NCBI GenBank assembly: GCA_040882465.1
Contig: JBBEBG010000027.1
Coordinates: 1-64,000, forward strand
Source: Gemmatimonadota bacterium
GTDB taxonomy: Bacteria > Gemmatimonadota > Gemmatimonadetes > Longimicrobiales > Gaopeijiaceae
Length of the DNA: 64,000 bases
Reading direction: 5' to 3'
Part shown: positions 41,743 through 50,551 of the stretch, one piece after another
Layout of the letters: the number at the start of each line of letters is the position of its first letter
How positions within the stretch are numbered: position 1 is the first letter of the stretch
Notes under the pieces: model-generated
The model's input: the letters and a program-made list of their open reading frames with translations, nothing else
The model's database searches: none
Told to the model about the DNA's origin: nothing
Program-made: the position numbers and the translations under genes

Positions 41743-41892
41743 TTGGTTTGGGGTTGAAAATCACCCCGGCCTCGAGGACCGGGGCATTCGAAAGGTACAG
41801 AATCGCGGATCCGCCGGATACGAGTCTCCGGACCCTCGAGCCGCCCGCCGTGTATCCTCCACCTCCCGCAGTTCGAGTTTCCAGTCCGCCCC

Positions 41893-42381
41893 ATGGAGCG
41901 TTTCGTGAATCTTCGCGTGTTTGGCGTGCTTGGACCCTTGCCCCTTCTCCTTCTCGCCCTTCCCTTCACTGCCCCGAGCGAGTCGGCGGCGCAGGCGGCG
42001 CTTTCGCTCGCTGCGGCGGAACGGGCGGCGGGCGCCGCACAGGCCGAGGCTGAGGCGAACAACTGGAAGGTCACGATCGTGATCACCGACGCCGACGGAG
42101 TTCCGGTCCTCGTGCGGCGACTCGACGGCGCTTCCGCCCGCTCCTTCGACTTCGCGATGGGGAAGGCGCAAACCGTGATCGCCGCCGGAATGTCCACGGC
42201 CGACTATGTCGCGGGCGTCGCGGCAGGGACGGTCACCGCGATCCCCGACGCGACGGCGATCCCCGGGGGCGTTCCTATACGGATCGGCGACACGATCGTC
42301 GGCGCCATCGCGGCGAGTGGAGTGCGCCCCGACCAGGATCTCCAGGTCGCGGACGCGGGCGCGGCGGCCTTTCAACCGTGA
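41893..42381 (+). CDS. Exported GlcG/HbpS-like protein (DUF336)
   Basis: The 162-residue protein has a signal (LGPLPLLLLALPFTAPSESA). The Pfam GlcG/HbpS domain follows: LSLAAAERAAGAAQAEAEAN, WKVTIVITDADGVPVLVRRL, FDFAMGKAQTVIAAGMST, then AIPGGVPIRIGDTIVGAIAA. Members bind haem or cobalamin or accompany glycolate operons. The ligand here is unknown. Confidence 0.87.
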   Translation: MERFVNLRVFGVLGPLPLLLLALPFTAPSESAAQAALSLAAAERAAGAAQAEAEANNWKVTIVITDADGVPVLVRRLDGASARSFDFAMGKAQTVIAAGMSTADYVAGVAAGTVTAIPDATAIPGGVPIRIGDTIVGAIAASGVRPDQDLQVADAGAAAFQP

Positions 42382-42450
42382 ACGCGAGGGGCGCGGGCCT
42401 TCCGGCCGTGAACGTGCGTGCGGGGGCCTTCCGGTTGTGAACGCCGGAGC
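42363..42450 (+). repeat. Three imperfect 30-bp tandem repeats
   Basis: Units beginning GGCCTTTCAACCGTGAACG (42363), GGCCTTCCGGCCGTGAACG (42393) and GGCCTTCCGGTTGTGAACG (42422) follow each other at 30 and 29 bp. The first unit contains the GlcG-like stop and the third the GTG start of the SRPBCC gene. The junction therefore seems to have grown by repeat expansion. Confidence 0.7.
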
Positions 42451-43051
42451 GAGCCGCGTGTGGGTGGCGGCATTTGGCCTTTGGTGCGCACTCGGAGGGC
42501 GCCCGCCCGCGGCCATCGCGCAGATCGCGGCCGGTGGAACGGCGGCGATCGAGGATGTCTCCTATCGGGACGACGCGGGAAGGCGTGTCCTCGCGATCCG
42601 GACCACGGTGGATGCCCCCGTCGGCGAGGTCTGGGGGCTCTGGACCACTTCCGAAGGGCTCCGGAGCTGGATGGCCCCGGTCGTCGGGGTGGAACTCGAG
42701 GTCGGAGGAGTTTGGGAGGCGAGTTACGACCGGACGGCCCGGCTCGGCGCGGACGGCAACATCCGAAATGAGATCCTCGCCCACGTCCCGAGCCGGATGT
42801 TCGCGATGCGGGTCGCCGCGGTGCCGCCCGGTTATCCCTTCCCTCTCGAGACCGTGCGCGAGGCCCACACCGCATACCTCTTCGATCCGGTCTCGGACGC
42901 CTCCACGCGGATCACCGTCTATGGGATGGGGTACGGGGAGGGTCCGCTCTGGGATGCCATGTACGACGTCGGCGTGCAGACGACGCGGTATACCCTCACG
43001 GAGTTCCGAAACCGTCTTCTGAACGGCCCCGTGAACTGGGACGCTCGCTGA
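42437..43051 (+). CDS. Exported SRPBCC (AHSA1-like) protein
   Basis: The 204-residue protein has a signal ending AIAQ and one SRPBCC domain: LAIRTTVDAPVGEVWGLWTT, SEGLRSWMAPVVGVELEVGG, and a C-terminal helix TRYTLTEFRNRL. Such folds bind hydrophobic ligands. GTG 42437 lies in the third tandem repeat. Confidence 0.8.
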   Translation: MNAGASRVWVAAFGLWCALGGRPPAAIAQIAAGGTAAIEDVSYRDDAGRRVLAIRTTVDAPVGEVWGLWTTSEGLRSWMAPVVGVELEVGGVWEASYDRTARLGADGNIRNEILAHVPSRMFAMRVAAVPPGYPFPLETVREAHTAYLFDPVSDASTRITVYGMGYGEGPLWDAMYDVGVQTTRYTLTEFRNRLLNGPVNWDAR

Positions 43052-43081
43052 CGGTCGCACCTCGGGCCGACCCTCTCCCGC

Positions 43082-45556
43082 TCAATCCTCCCTCAGCGCC
43101 GCCACCGGATCCATCCGGCTCGCCCGCACCGCGGGGAGATAACTCGCGACGAGCGCGACCGCGGTGAGGAAGAGGGGCGCCGCGATGAAGGTGGCGAGGT
43201 CCGTGGGCTGAATCTCGTAAAGACGCGACGCCAGGAATCGCGTGAGAGCCAGCGAACCCAGGACGCCGACGGCGACCCCGATCGCTGCGAGCATCCCGCC
43301 CTGGCGCAGGACCAGCGCCCGCACCTTCCCCGCCTCCGCCCCGATCGCCATCCGGATCCCGATCTCCCGCGTGCGCTCCGCCACCGTGTACGCCATGACG
43401 CTGTACGTTCCGACTCCGGCGAGAAGAAGGGCGACCCCGGCGAAGAGGCCGAGGAGGAGAGTGAGGAAACGCGGTGCAGCCATGGAGCGCGCGACGTTCT
43501 CTTCCATGGTCCGGACGTCCGAAACCGGGAGAGAAGCGTCGAGCTCACGCACGACTCGCTCGACGGATGGTGCGAGCGACGTCGGGTCCCCCGTGGTGCG
43601 AAGGACGAGGTACATCGTCCGATACGAGAGGCCGAGCTGTGTGACCTGCGGGTGGTAGAAATAGAGTTCCGTTCCGACCTCCCCGTCGAGACCGGACTGT
43701 TTCAGGTTCTCCACCACCCCGACGACGACAAGCCAGTTCTCATAGCCGAACGGACGAATCCGGCGGCCGACGGCGCTTTCGCCAGGATAAAAGAGTTCCG
43801 CCAAGCGCTCGTTCACGAGCATGACGGGCGCATCCGGCCCGGCGTCCGCCGGCTCGAACCCGCGCCCCTCGACGATCTCCACTCCCATCGCTTCGAGGAA
43901 ATCGGCCTCGATCCCCGTCCAATAGTCCACGTTTTGGGACGGGCCATCCGGTCGCGGAACGAAGCCCTCGAACTCCGTGTCGTTCGCATTGAGCGTCTGG
44001 ACCGGCGGCAAGGCAGAGGTCGCGGTCGCGGCCACCACTCCCGGAAGCGCGCGGAGCCGATCGAGTAGCCTCCCGTAAAACGCCCCGACGTCCGTGTTTT
44101 CGGGATATCCGGAGGTGGGCAGGGAGAGCTGCGCGGTCAGGACCCCCTCCGGCTCGAATCCGGCATCAACGTTCTGGAGGGCGAGGATGGAACGGAGCAA
44201 CAGCCCGGACCCGGTGAGGAGGATCACCGCGAGACCGATTTCCGCAACCACGAGCCCCCGCCGGACCCGGACCGCGGAGGTGCCCCGCGTCGTGCGCGTG
44301 CCCCCGGCTTTCAGGGTGCTCCCCACCCGCGCAAGCGTCGTGCTGAGAAGCGGTGCGAGGCCGAAGAGAACTCCGGTCGCCACAGCGATCAAAAGGGTGA
44401 AGGCCACGACCGTGCCGTTCAGCCCGATCTCCGCGGTGCGGGGCACTCCGTCCGGATTCACGCGAAGGATCGCGCCGATCGCGAGGCGTCCGAGAAGGAG
44501 TCCGACTCCTCCGCCGAGAATGCCGAGAATCACCCCCTCGGTCAGAAGTTGTCGGGTCAGGCGGCCTCGCCCCGCGCCCATGGCGACGCGGACCGCGACC
44601 TCCCCAGTGCGACGCTCGGACTTGGCGAGGAGAAGGCTCGCGACGTTCGCGCAGGCGATGAGGAGGACGAAGCTCACGGCCCCCATGAGGAGGAGGATCG
44701 TCGCGCGAACCTCACCGTACGCGTCGTCCACGAAGTTGGTGGCGGTGATCGGGTGCCCCTCGGCGCTGATCGCGTGGGTCGTCCCGTACTCCTCCGGCCA
44801 GCGCATCTCGAGGCGGTCCAGATCGGCCGCGGCTCGTTCGAGCGTCACTCCGTCGGAGAGCCGGCCGATCACGTTGATGAAGTGATTCCCGCGGCGGTTC
44901 GCGTGGTCGTTCGGGTCCACGTTCTGCGCGCGGTTGAGCGGGGTCCAGAGATCCACCCCCGCGTCCTCCAGGTCGAACCCTTCGGGGAGGACGCCCACGA
45001 TCGTCGTTGCCTCACCGCCGACCCGAACCGTCCGGCCCAGGATCGCAGGATCGGCGGCGAAGGCGCGCTCCCAGAGGCCGAGGGAAATCATCGCGACCGG
45101 CGCGACCCCCATCCGATCCTCCTCCTCGGTGAAGGCGCGCCCCAGGACGGGCGCGACGCCGAGGGTGGGGAAGAGGGTCCAGGTTGCGACGGCTGAGGGA
45201 ACGCGAAGGGGCCGGTCGTCCGTTTCGATGGATCCCGTCCCGATCCGATATCCGCCGACCTCGTCGAAGACCTCGTTCCACTCCCGCAGCTCGTAAAACT
45301 CTGGTGGGGAGACCCAGAAGCGGTCGAAATCTTGCCCTGGGAAGGCGGTCGTGATGTTCACGAGCCGTTCGGGGGCCGCGTAGGGGAGCGGCTTGAGGAT
45401 GACGCCGTCGAGGACGCTGAAGACGGCCGAGTTCGCGCCGATCCCGAGAGCGACGGTGACGATCGCGACGGCGGCGAATCCGGGGGACCTCCGAAGTTGG
45501 CGAATTGCGTATCTAACGTCGTCCACAAGGTCGCCCAGGAGATTCCGGGCAGGCAT
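43082..45556 (-). CDS. ADOP-type ABC transporter permease (FtsX/MacB-like)
   Basis: The protein of about 824 residues starts DVRYAIRQLRRSPGFAAVAI then VTVALGIGANSAVFSVLDGV, the ADOP N-terminus. MacB-like periplasmic domains and two FtsX units follow (CANVASLLLAKSERRTGEVA; AERTREIGIRMAIGAEAGKV), ending PAVRASRMDPVAALRED. ATG 45556 has GAGGAGGAG upstream; a start at 45667 is less likely. No ATPase gene is adjacent. It is divergently placed from the sigma factor gene. Confidence 0.92.
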   Translation of the reverse strand: MPARNLLGDLVDDVRYAIRQLRRSPGFAAVAIVTVALGIGANSAVFSVLDGVILKPLPYAAPERLVNITTAFPGQDFDRFWVSPPEFYELREWNEVFDEVGGYRIGTGSIETDDRPLRVPSAVATWTLFPTLGVAPVLGRAFTEEEDRMGVAPVAMISLGLWERAFAADPAILGRTVRVGGEATTIVGVLPEGFDLEDAGVDLWTPLNRAQNVDPNDHANRRGNHFINVIGRLSDGVTLERAAADLDRLEMRWPEEYGTTHAISAEGHPITATNFVDDAYGEVRATILLLMGAVSFVLLIACANVASLLLAKSERRTGEVAVRVAMGAGRGRLTRQLLTEGVILGILGGGVGLLLGRLAIGAILRVNPDGVPRTAEIGLNGTVVAFTLLIAVATGVLFGLAPLLSTTLARVGSTLKAGGTRTTRGTSAVRVRRGLVVAEIGLAVILLTGSGLLLRSILALQNVDAGFEPEGVLTAQLSLPTSGYPENTDVGAFYGRLLDRLRALPGVVAATATSALPPVQTLNANDTEFEGFVPRPDGPSQNVDYWTGIEADFLEAMGVEIVEGRGFEPADAGPDAPVMLVNERLAELFYPGESAVGRRIRPFGYENWLVVVGVVENLKQSGLDGEVGTELYFYHPQVTQLGLSYRTMYLVLRTTGDPTSLAPSVERVVRELDASLPVSDVRTMEENVARSMAAPRFLTLLLGLFAGVALLLAGVGTYSVMAYTVAERTREIGIRMAIGAEAGKVRALVLRQGGMLAAIGVAVGVLGSLALTRFLASRLYEIQPTDLATFIAAPLFLTAVALVASYLPAVRASRMDPVAALRED

Positions 45557-45675
45557 CGCTCCCCTCCTCCTCTCGAGATTCAAACCTTTTGCGAAATCCT
45601 CTCGTCGTATGTAATGACGAGTGGAGAGGATCGAAAGGTTGCAAGCACCCTCTGGACGGCGAGCCACGGAACCGG

Positions 45676-46227
45676 GTGGAGTCCACGACGCTTTCGCGAA
45701 ACCCAGGAGACCCTCGCGCCCTCACGGTCCGGGCACGGGACGGCGACGTCCAGTCCTTCGAGGCGCTCTACCGCGCGCACCGGGGCCGCGTCTTCGGCGT
45801 CTGCCTGCGGATGGCGAGGGGAGGAGACGAGGCGGAAGGGTGGTCGCAGGACGTCTGGGTTCGCGTCTGGGAGCGGATCGGATCCTTTCGGGGCGAGAGC
45901 GACTTCGGGAGCTGGCTCCACCGCCTCGCGGTCAACCTGATCCTCGACCGGCTCCGAAGTGACGCGCGGCATCGCGAGTGGATGCGCGAAGACGAGGGGG
46001 CGGTGGAGTCCGCGGCCTCCGCCCGCGGAATCGGCCGGGAAGAGCGGGTGGATTTGGAGCGCGCGGTCGAGGCGCTCCCGGACGGGGCGCGGACGATTTT
46101 CCTCCTCCACGACGTGGAGGGTTACAAACACCGTGAGATCGCGGATCGCCTGGGGGTGGCGGAGGGAACGGTAAAGGCCCAGCTCCACCGGGCGAGACGC
46201 TTGCTTCGAGAGGCATTGGAACGATGA
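45676..46227 (+). CDS. ECF RNA polymerase sigma factor
   Basis: The 183-residue protein has region 2 (FEALYRAHRGRVFGVCLRMA, GWSQDVWVRVWERIGSFRGE, FGSWLHRLAVNLILDRLRSD) and region 4 (ERAVEALPDGARTIFLLHDV, EGYKHREIADRLGVAEGTVK, AQLHRARRLLREAL). GTG 45676 is a compact start; an upstream TTG at 45589 is also in frame. It overlaps the anti-sigma gene by ATGA. Confidence 0.9.
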   Translation: MESTTLSRNPGDPRALTVRARDGDVQSFEALYRAHRGRVFGVCLRMARGGDEAEGWSQDVWVRVWERIGSFRGESDFGSWLHRLAVNLILDRLRSDARHREWMREDEGAVESAASARGIGREERVDLERAVEALPDGARTIFLLHDVEGYKHREIADRLGVAEGTVKAQLHRARRLLREALER

Positions 46228-47003
46228 CACATCCATCCGACGAACAGCTTCAAGATCTCGCCGACGGCCTCGTCTCGGCGAGCGAGCGGCGAGCGCTGGC
46301 CGAGCACCTCACCCTCTGCGCCGACTGCCGGAGCGCGCTCGACTCGATCGAGCGGCTCAGGGAGGGGGCACGACAACTCGCGGTGGATGTGGCGCCACCG
46401 GAAGGAGAATGGGACGCGATCGAAGATCGTATCGCTGGACCGGGGGCGTGGAGGGCAGCGCGGGCCCAAAGCCGTGTGGGTGCGGCCGACGGGATCAGTA
46501 GCGGACACGCGACCTTCACGCCCCACTTCGGCGGGGGCGACGATCCCTCGGAGCGAGGCGCCGCGGGAATGCCCGGCTGGGCGGGCGGTCTCCGCTGGGC
46601 CGCCGTATTGGTTCTCGCCATCGGACTCTCGTGGGGGCTCGTGAGCCTCCCCTCCTGGCTGGGGGGCCGGTCCGGTGACGTCGCCTCGAGCGCGTCGCCG
46701 GCGCCGGAATCCAACGCTCGCGAGCTCGTGGGCGCGCGTACCGCGGCCCTCCTCGAAGGCGCGTACGCCCCCTCCATCTCCGAGCTCCAGCGGATCCTCG
46801 CCGACACGCGCGACCAGCTCGACCCGGAGACGGTTCAGGTCGTGGACGAAAACCTCGCCGTCATCGAAGAGGCGATCGCGCGGGTGCGCGCCGCACTGGA
46901 GTCGGATCCCGCGAGCGCGCCGGCGCTCCGGTCCCTCGACTCACTTTTCAACGCGCAGCTCCGGGTCCTCCGGGTCGCGGCAGCACTGCCTCGTGAAATC
47001 TGA
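46224..47003 (+). CDS. Membrane anti-sigma factor with zinc finger
   Basis: The 259-residue protein begins with a ZAS motif (SDEQLQDLADGLVSASERRA, then HLTLCADCRSALDSI, H-x3-C-x2-C). One TM helix lies near residues 128-147 (WAAVLVLAIGLSWGLVSLPS). The periplasmic part is helical (RILADTRDQLDPETVQVVDE). It would hold the sigma factor at the membrane. Confidence 0.87.
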   Translation: MTHPSDEQLQDLADGLVSASERRALAEHLTLCADCRSALDSIERLREGARQLAVDVAPPEGEWDAIEDRIAGPGAWRAARAQSRVGAADGISSGHATFTPHFGGGDDPSERGAAGMPGWAGGLRWAAVLVLAIGLSWGLVSLPSWLGGRSGDVASSASPAPESNARELVGARTAALLEGAYAPSISELQRILADTRDQLDPETVQVVDENLAVIEEAIARVRAALESDPASAPALRSLDSLFNAQLRVLRVAAALPREI

Positions 47004-47022
47004 ACCCCAAGGAGAACCTTCC

Positions 47023-47943
47023 ATGGTGCGGCATTCGAAAGGTGCGGCGCTCGCGAGGATGGCCGGTGTGGCGTTGCTGGCCGCCTGGACCGCTGTCCCC
47101 CTCCTCGGGCAGGACATTCCGATCAACGAATTGCGCCCGCTTGGTCCGGGCGGGACAGTTCAGATCGACGTCATTCAGCACTCGATCACCATCGAGGTCT
47201 GGAATCGGAACGAGGTCGAAGTGAGGGGGCAATACAACCCCGCCTTCGAGCAGCTCGACATTGACGCCGACGCCGAATCCTTCTCTTTGGAGATCGACCG
47301 GCGGAATATCCGCGGGAATGGAGGCGGCGGCACACTCACGGTCCGAATTCCAGCGGGCGTGGAGCTCGACGCGGAATCCGTTTCCGGAGAGGTACGGGCG
47401 ACGGGAAACGCCAACTCGGTCTCCCTCGAGAGCGTGAGTGGTTCCGTTACTTACGCGGGGGATTCCCCCGAGGTGCGCCTGAGCTCGGTCTCGGGCTCCG
47501 TGAGTTACGCGGGGACGGCGGCGGAAGCCCAGCTGGAGAGCGTGAGCGGGAGCGTGCGCCTGGAGGGGAATGTGGGAGCGTTGGACGCCGAATCCGTGAG
47601 CGGGGCCGTGACCGTCATTTCGGGGACGCCCGTGCGTGAGTTGGACCTCGAGACCGTTTCGGGGTCAGTGACCTTCACCGGATCCCTCGCTCCGGGAGGC
47701 GAAATCGCCATCGAGAGCTTCTCGGGGCGCGTCGAGATGGCGCTCGACCCCGCCACGGCCGCCCGCTTCGAGCTGGAGACCCTTTCGGGATCCATCAGCG
47801 TCGCGCTTCCCGGAGTGCCGGACGACATCGCCCGGAGCGGCCGTTTCGGTCCCTCCGAGACGGCCACCTTCGTGACTGGAAACGGGAACGGGTCCGTCGA
47901 GGCCTCAACCCTCTCGGGGAGCATCGTCATTCGGGCGAGGTGA
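47023..47943 (+). CDS. Exported DUF4097 beta-repeat protein
   Basis: The 306-residue protein has a signal (VALLAAWTAVPLLGQ). At least nine repeats of a strand-turn unit with a [VFL]SGxV core follow (AESVSGEVRATGNA, LESVSGSVTYAGDS, LSSVSGSVSYAG and so on), a right-handed beta-helix typical of DUF4097. It directly follows the sigma/anti-sigma pair, so it is probably under that system and may sense or modify the envelope. The ribosome site AAGGAG lies at 47009. Confidence 0.85.
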   Translation: MVRHSKGAALARMAGVALLAAWTAVPLLGQDIPINELRPLGPGGTVQIDVIQHSITIEVWNRNEVEVRGQYNPAFEQLDIDADAESFSLEIDRRNIRGNGGGGTLTVRIPAGVELDAESVSGEVRATGNANSVSLESVSGSVTYAGDSPEVRLSSVSGSVSYAGTAAEAQLESVSGSVRLEGNVGALDAESVSGAVTVISGTPVRELDLETVSGSVTFTGSLAPGGEIAIESFSGRVEMALDPATAARFELETLSGSISVALPGVPDDIARSGRFGPSETATFVTGNGNGSVEASTLSGSIVIRAR

Positions 47944-47998
47944 GGTCGCGGCCCGCGGCGCCTTGGTCCCATGAACCCCGGGGATTAACATTCCCCGC

Positions 47999-50458
47999 AT
48001 GGCCAACCAGGAGCCCGACCGCTACCGCCCGGGAGAGGTCGAATCGAAGTGGCAGAGCCGCTGGGAGGAGCGGGGAACGAACCGCTTCACCGAGGCCGCG
48101 CTCCGCTCCGCTGCCGCCCCCTATTACAATCTCATGATGTTCCCCTACCCCTCCGCGGAGGGGCTCCACGTCGGAAACATCTACGCTTTCACCGGCGCGG
48201 ACGTACATGGGCGCTTCCAGCGCCTGACGGGGAAAAACGTTTTCGAGCCGATGGGCTTCGACGCCTTCGGAATCCACTCGGAAAACTTCGCCATGAAGGT
48301 CGGCGTCCACCCGATGGACCTGATTCCGAAAAATGTCGCGAACTTCACCCGCCAGCTGCGGCGGATCGGGGGGATGTTCGATTGGGACCATTCGGTGGAC
48401 ACGACCTCGCCGGAATACTACCGGTGGACGCAGTGGCTATTCCTCAAGCTTTTCGACGGCGGGCTTGCGGAGCGGAAGGAGGCCCCGGTCAACTGGTGCC
48501 CCTCCTGCAAGACCGTGCTCGCAAACGAGCAGGTGATCGGCGGTCTCTGCGAGCGGTGCGACACCCCAGTCGAGCAGCGGCGGATCGCGCAGTGGTTCTT
48601 CAAGACCTCGGATTACGCGCCGCGCCTTCTCGAGAACCTGAAGTCGCTGGACTGGTCAGAGACGACCAAAAAGGCGCAGGAGAACTGGCTCGGGCGGAGC
48701 GAGGGCGCGCTTCTCCGCTTCCCCGTCGCTGGACAGGAGGGGCGGGTGATCGAGGTCTTCACGACCCGCCCGGACACCGTCTTCGGCGCGACTTACATGG
48801 TCCTCGCCCCGGAGCACCCCCTCGTCGCGGAGGTCACGACCGCCGAGCGGCAAGTTGACGTCGCGGCCTACCAGGAGCGCGTCGCGCGGATGGACCTGGT
48901 GACGCGGAAAAAAACCGACAAGTCCAAGACCGGGGTCTTCACCGGGGGTTATTGCTGGAATCCGGCCACGGGGAAAAACATCCCTGTCTGGATCGCGGAC
49001 TACGTGCTGATGGAGTATGGGACGGGGGCGATCATGGCGGTCCCCGGGCACGACGAGCGCGACTTCGAGTTCGCGAAGGCCTTCGGGCTCCCGATCCGCC
49101 GCGTCATTCTGGAGGCCGGCGGAGATCCTGGCGCGCCGCCCGAGGCCGCGTATGCGGGCGAAGGGACGCTCATGCACTCGGGGAACTTCGAAGGGACGCC
49201 ATCCTCCGAAGCCCGACGCGCGATCACCGAGTGGCTGGGGAAGCGTGGGCTCGGAGCGCTCCGGGTGAACTACCGCCTCCACGACTGGTGCATCTCGCGC
49301 CAGCGTTATTGGGGGCCGCCGATCCCGATCGTGTACTGCGAACGGTGCGGGCCCGTCGGGGTGCCGGAGGATCAGCTCCCCGTCGTCCTTCCGCGCGTCG
49401 AGGACTTCAAGCCGGACGACTCGGGAGTGAGCCCGCTCGCGCGGGTGGAGTCGTGGTACCGGACCGAGTGCCCGAAGTGCGGGGAGCCGGGACGCCGCGA
49501 GACCGACGTCTCCGACACCTTCCTAGATTCGGCCTGGTACTTTCTCCGTTACCCCTCGGCGGACTCGGACGATGTCGCCTTCGACCCGGAGATCACGAAG
49601 CGCTGGCTCCCGGTGAACTCGTACATCGGAGGAAACGAGCACGCCGTTCTCCACCTCCTTTATTCGCGCTTCATCACGATGGCCCTGAAGGATCTGGGCC
49701 ACCTCGAGTTCGAGGAGCCCTTCACCCGCTTCCGCGCGCACGGGCTCATCATTCGCGACGGCGCGAAGATGTCGAAGAGCAAGGGGAACGTCGTCGTCCC
49801 CGATCCGATCATCGAGGAATACGGGGCCGACACCTTCCGCCTCTATCTCATGTTCCTGGGGCCCTTCGAGGAGGGAGGCGACTACCGCGACCAGGGGATT
49901 CAGGGGCCTTTCGGCTTCCTGAAGCGCCTCTGGGAAACGGTGGTGCCGGTGGAAGAGCTGGGAAGCGGGACGCCGGATCCCACGGTGGAACGGAAGCTCC
50001 ATCAGACCATCGCGCAGGTGACGGAGCAGCTTCCCGAGCTGGGCTACAACACCTCGATCGCCGCGATGATGGAATACCTGAACGTCGTGCGCGCGGGAGG
50101 AAGAAAGGCGGTCCGTGCCGAGGTGGAGCCTCTGGTCCCGATGATCGCCCCCTTTGCGCCGCACATCGCGGAGGAGCTCTGGGAACGCCTCGGCCACCAG
50201 GCCGGCCTCTTCGAGGGGGCGAGCTGGCCGGGCTTCGATCCGGAGAAGGCGAAGGAGAACACGATCACCCTCGCCGTGCAGGTGAATGGGAAGGTACGCG
50301 GGACGGTGCCCCTCCCCGTGGGGGCCTCCGAAGAGGCCGCGCTCGCCGCCGCGCGCGCGGAGCCGAACGTCGCCCGCCACCTGGAGGATGCGGAGCTTCG
50401 CCGCGTCATCTATGTTCCCGACCGCCTGTTGAACCTGGTCGTCGCGCAAGGCCGCTGA
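47999..50458 (+). CDS. leuS: Leucyl-tRNA synthetase
   Basis: The 819-residue class I synthetase has YPSAEGLHVGN (HIGH-type motif, residues about 51-61), a zinc-like NWCPSCKTVL with ERCDTPVEQR, and the CP1 editing domain (TTRPDTVFGATYMVLAPEHP, VPGHDERDFEFAKAF). WCISRQRYWGPPIP and KMSKSKGNVV (about 588-597) follow, with a C-terminal anticodon region ending VAQGR. It charges tRNA-Leu. A GC hairpin (GGGCGG-GG-CCGCCC near 50464) follows. Confidence 0.96.
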   Translation: MANQEPDRYRPGEVESKWQSRWEERGTNRFTEAALRSAAAPYYNLMMFPYPSAEGLHVGNIYAFTGADVHGRFQRLTGKNVFEPMGFDAFGIHSENFAMKVGVHPMDLIPKNVANFTRQLRRIGGMFDWDHSVDTTSPEYYRWTQWLFLKLFDGGLAERKEAPVNWCPSCKTVLANEQVIGGLCERCDTPVEQRRIAQWFFKTSDYAPRLLENLKSLDWSETTKKAQENWLGRSEGALLRFPVAGQEGRVIEVFTTRPDTVFGATYMVLAPEHPLVAEVTTAERQVDVAAYQERVARMDLVTRKKTDKSKTGVFTGGYCWNPATGKNIPVWIADYVLMEYGTGAIMAVPGHDERDFEFAKAFGLPIRRVILEAGGDPGAPPEAAYAGEGTLMHSGNFEGTPSSEARRAITEWLGKRGLGALRVNYRLHDWCISRQRYWGPPIPIVYCERCGPVGVPEDQLPVVLPRVEDFKPDDSGVSPLARVESWYRTECPKCGEPGRRETDVSDTFLDSAWYFLRYPSADSDDVAFDPEITKRWLPVNSYIGGNEHAVLHLLYSRFITMALKDLGHLEFEEPFTRFRAHGLIIRDGAKMSKSKGNVVVPDPIIEEYGADTFRLYLMFLGPFEEGGDYRDQGIQGPFGFLKRLWETVVPVEELGSGTPDPTVERKLHQTIAQVTEQLPELGYNTSIAAMMEYLNVVRAGGRKAVRAEVEPLVPMIAPFAPHIAEELWERLGHQAGLFEGASWPGFDPEKAKENTITLAVQVNGKVRGTVPLPVGASEEAALAAARAEPNVARHLEDAELRRVIYVPDRLLNLVVAQGR

Positions 50459-50551
50459 CGCCCGGGCGGGGCCGCCCGCGCGCGCCTCGCCCCCGCCGCG
50501 CCGACCGGGGTCGCCCATTCACTGCGCCACAACCGTCCGACAGCCGAGCCG

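Noticed and set aside
50460-50480. GC hairpin after leuS as intrinsic terminator
   Set aside because: GGGCGG-GG-CCGCCC has a 2-nt loop and no T-run; too weak to call.
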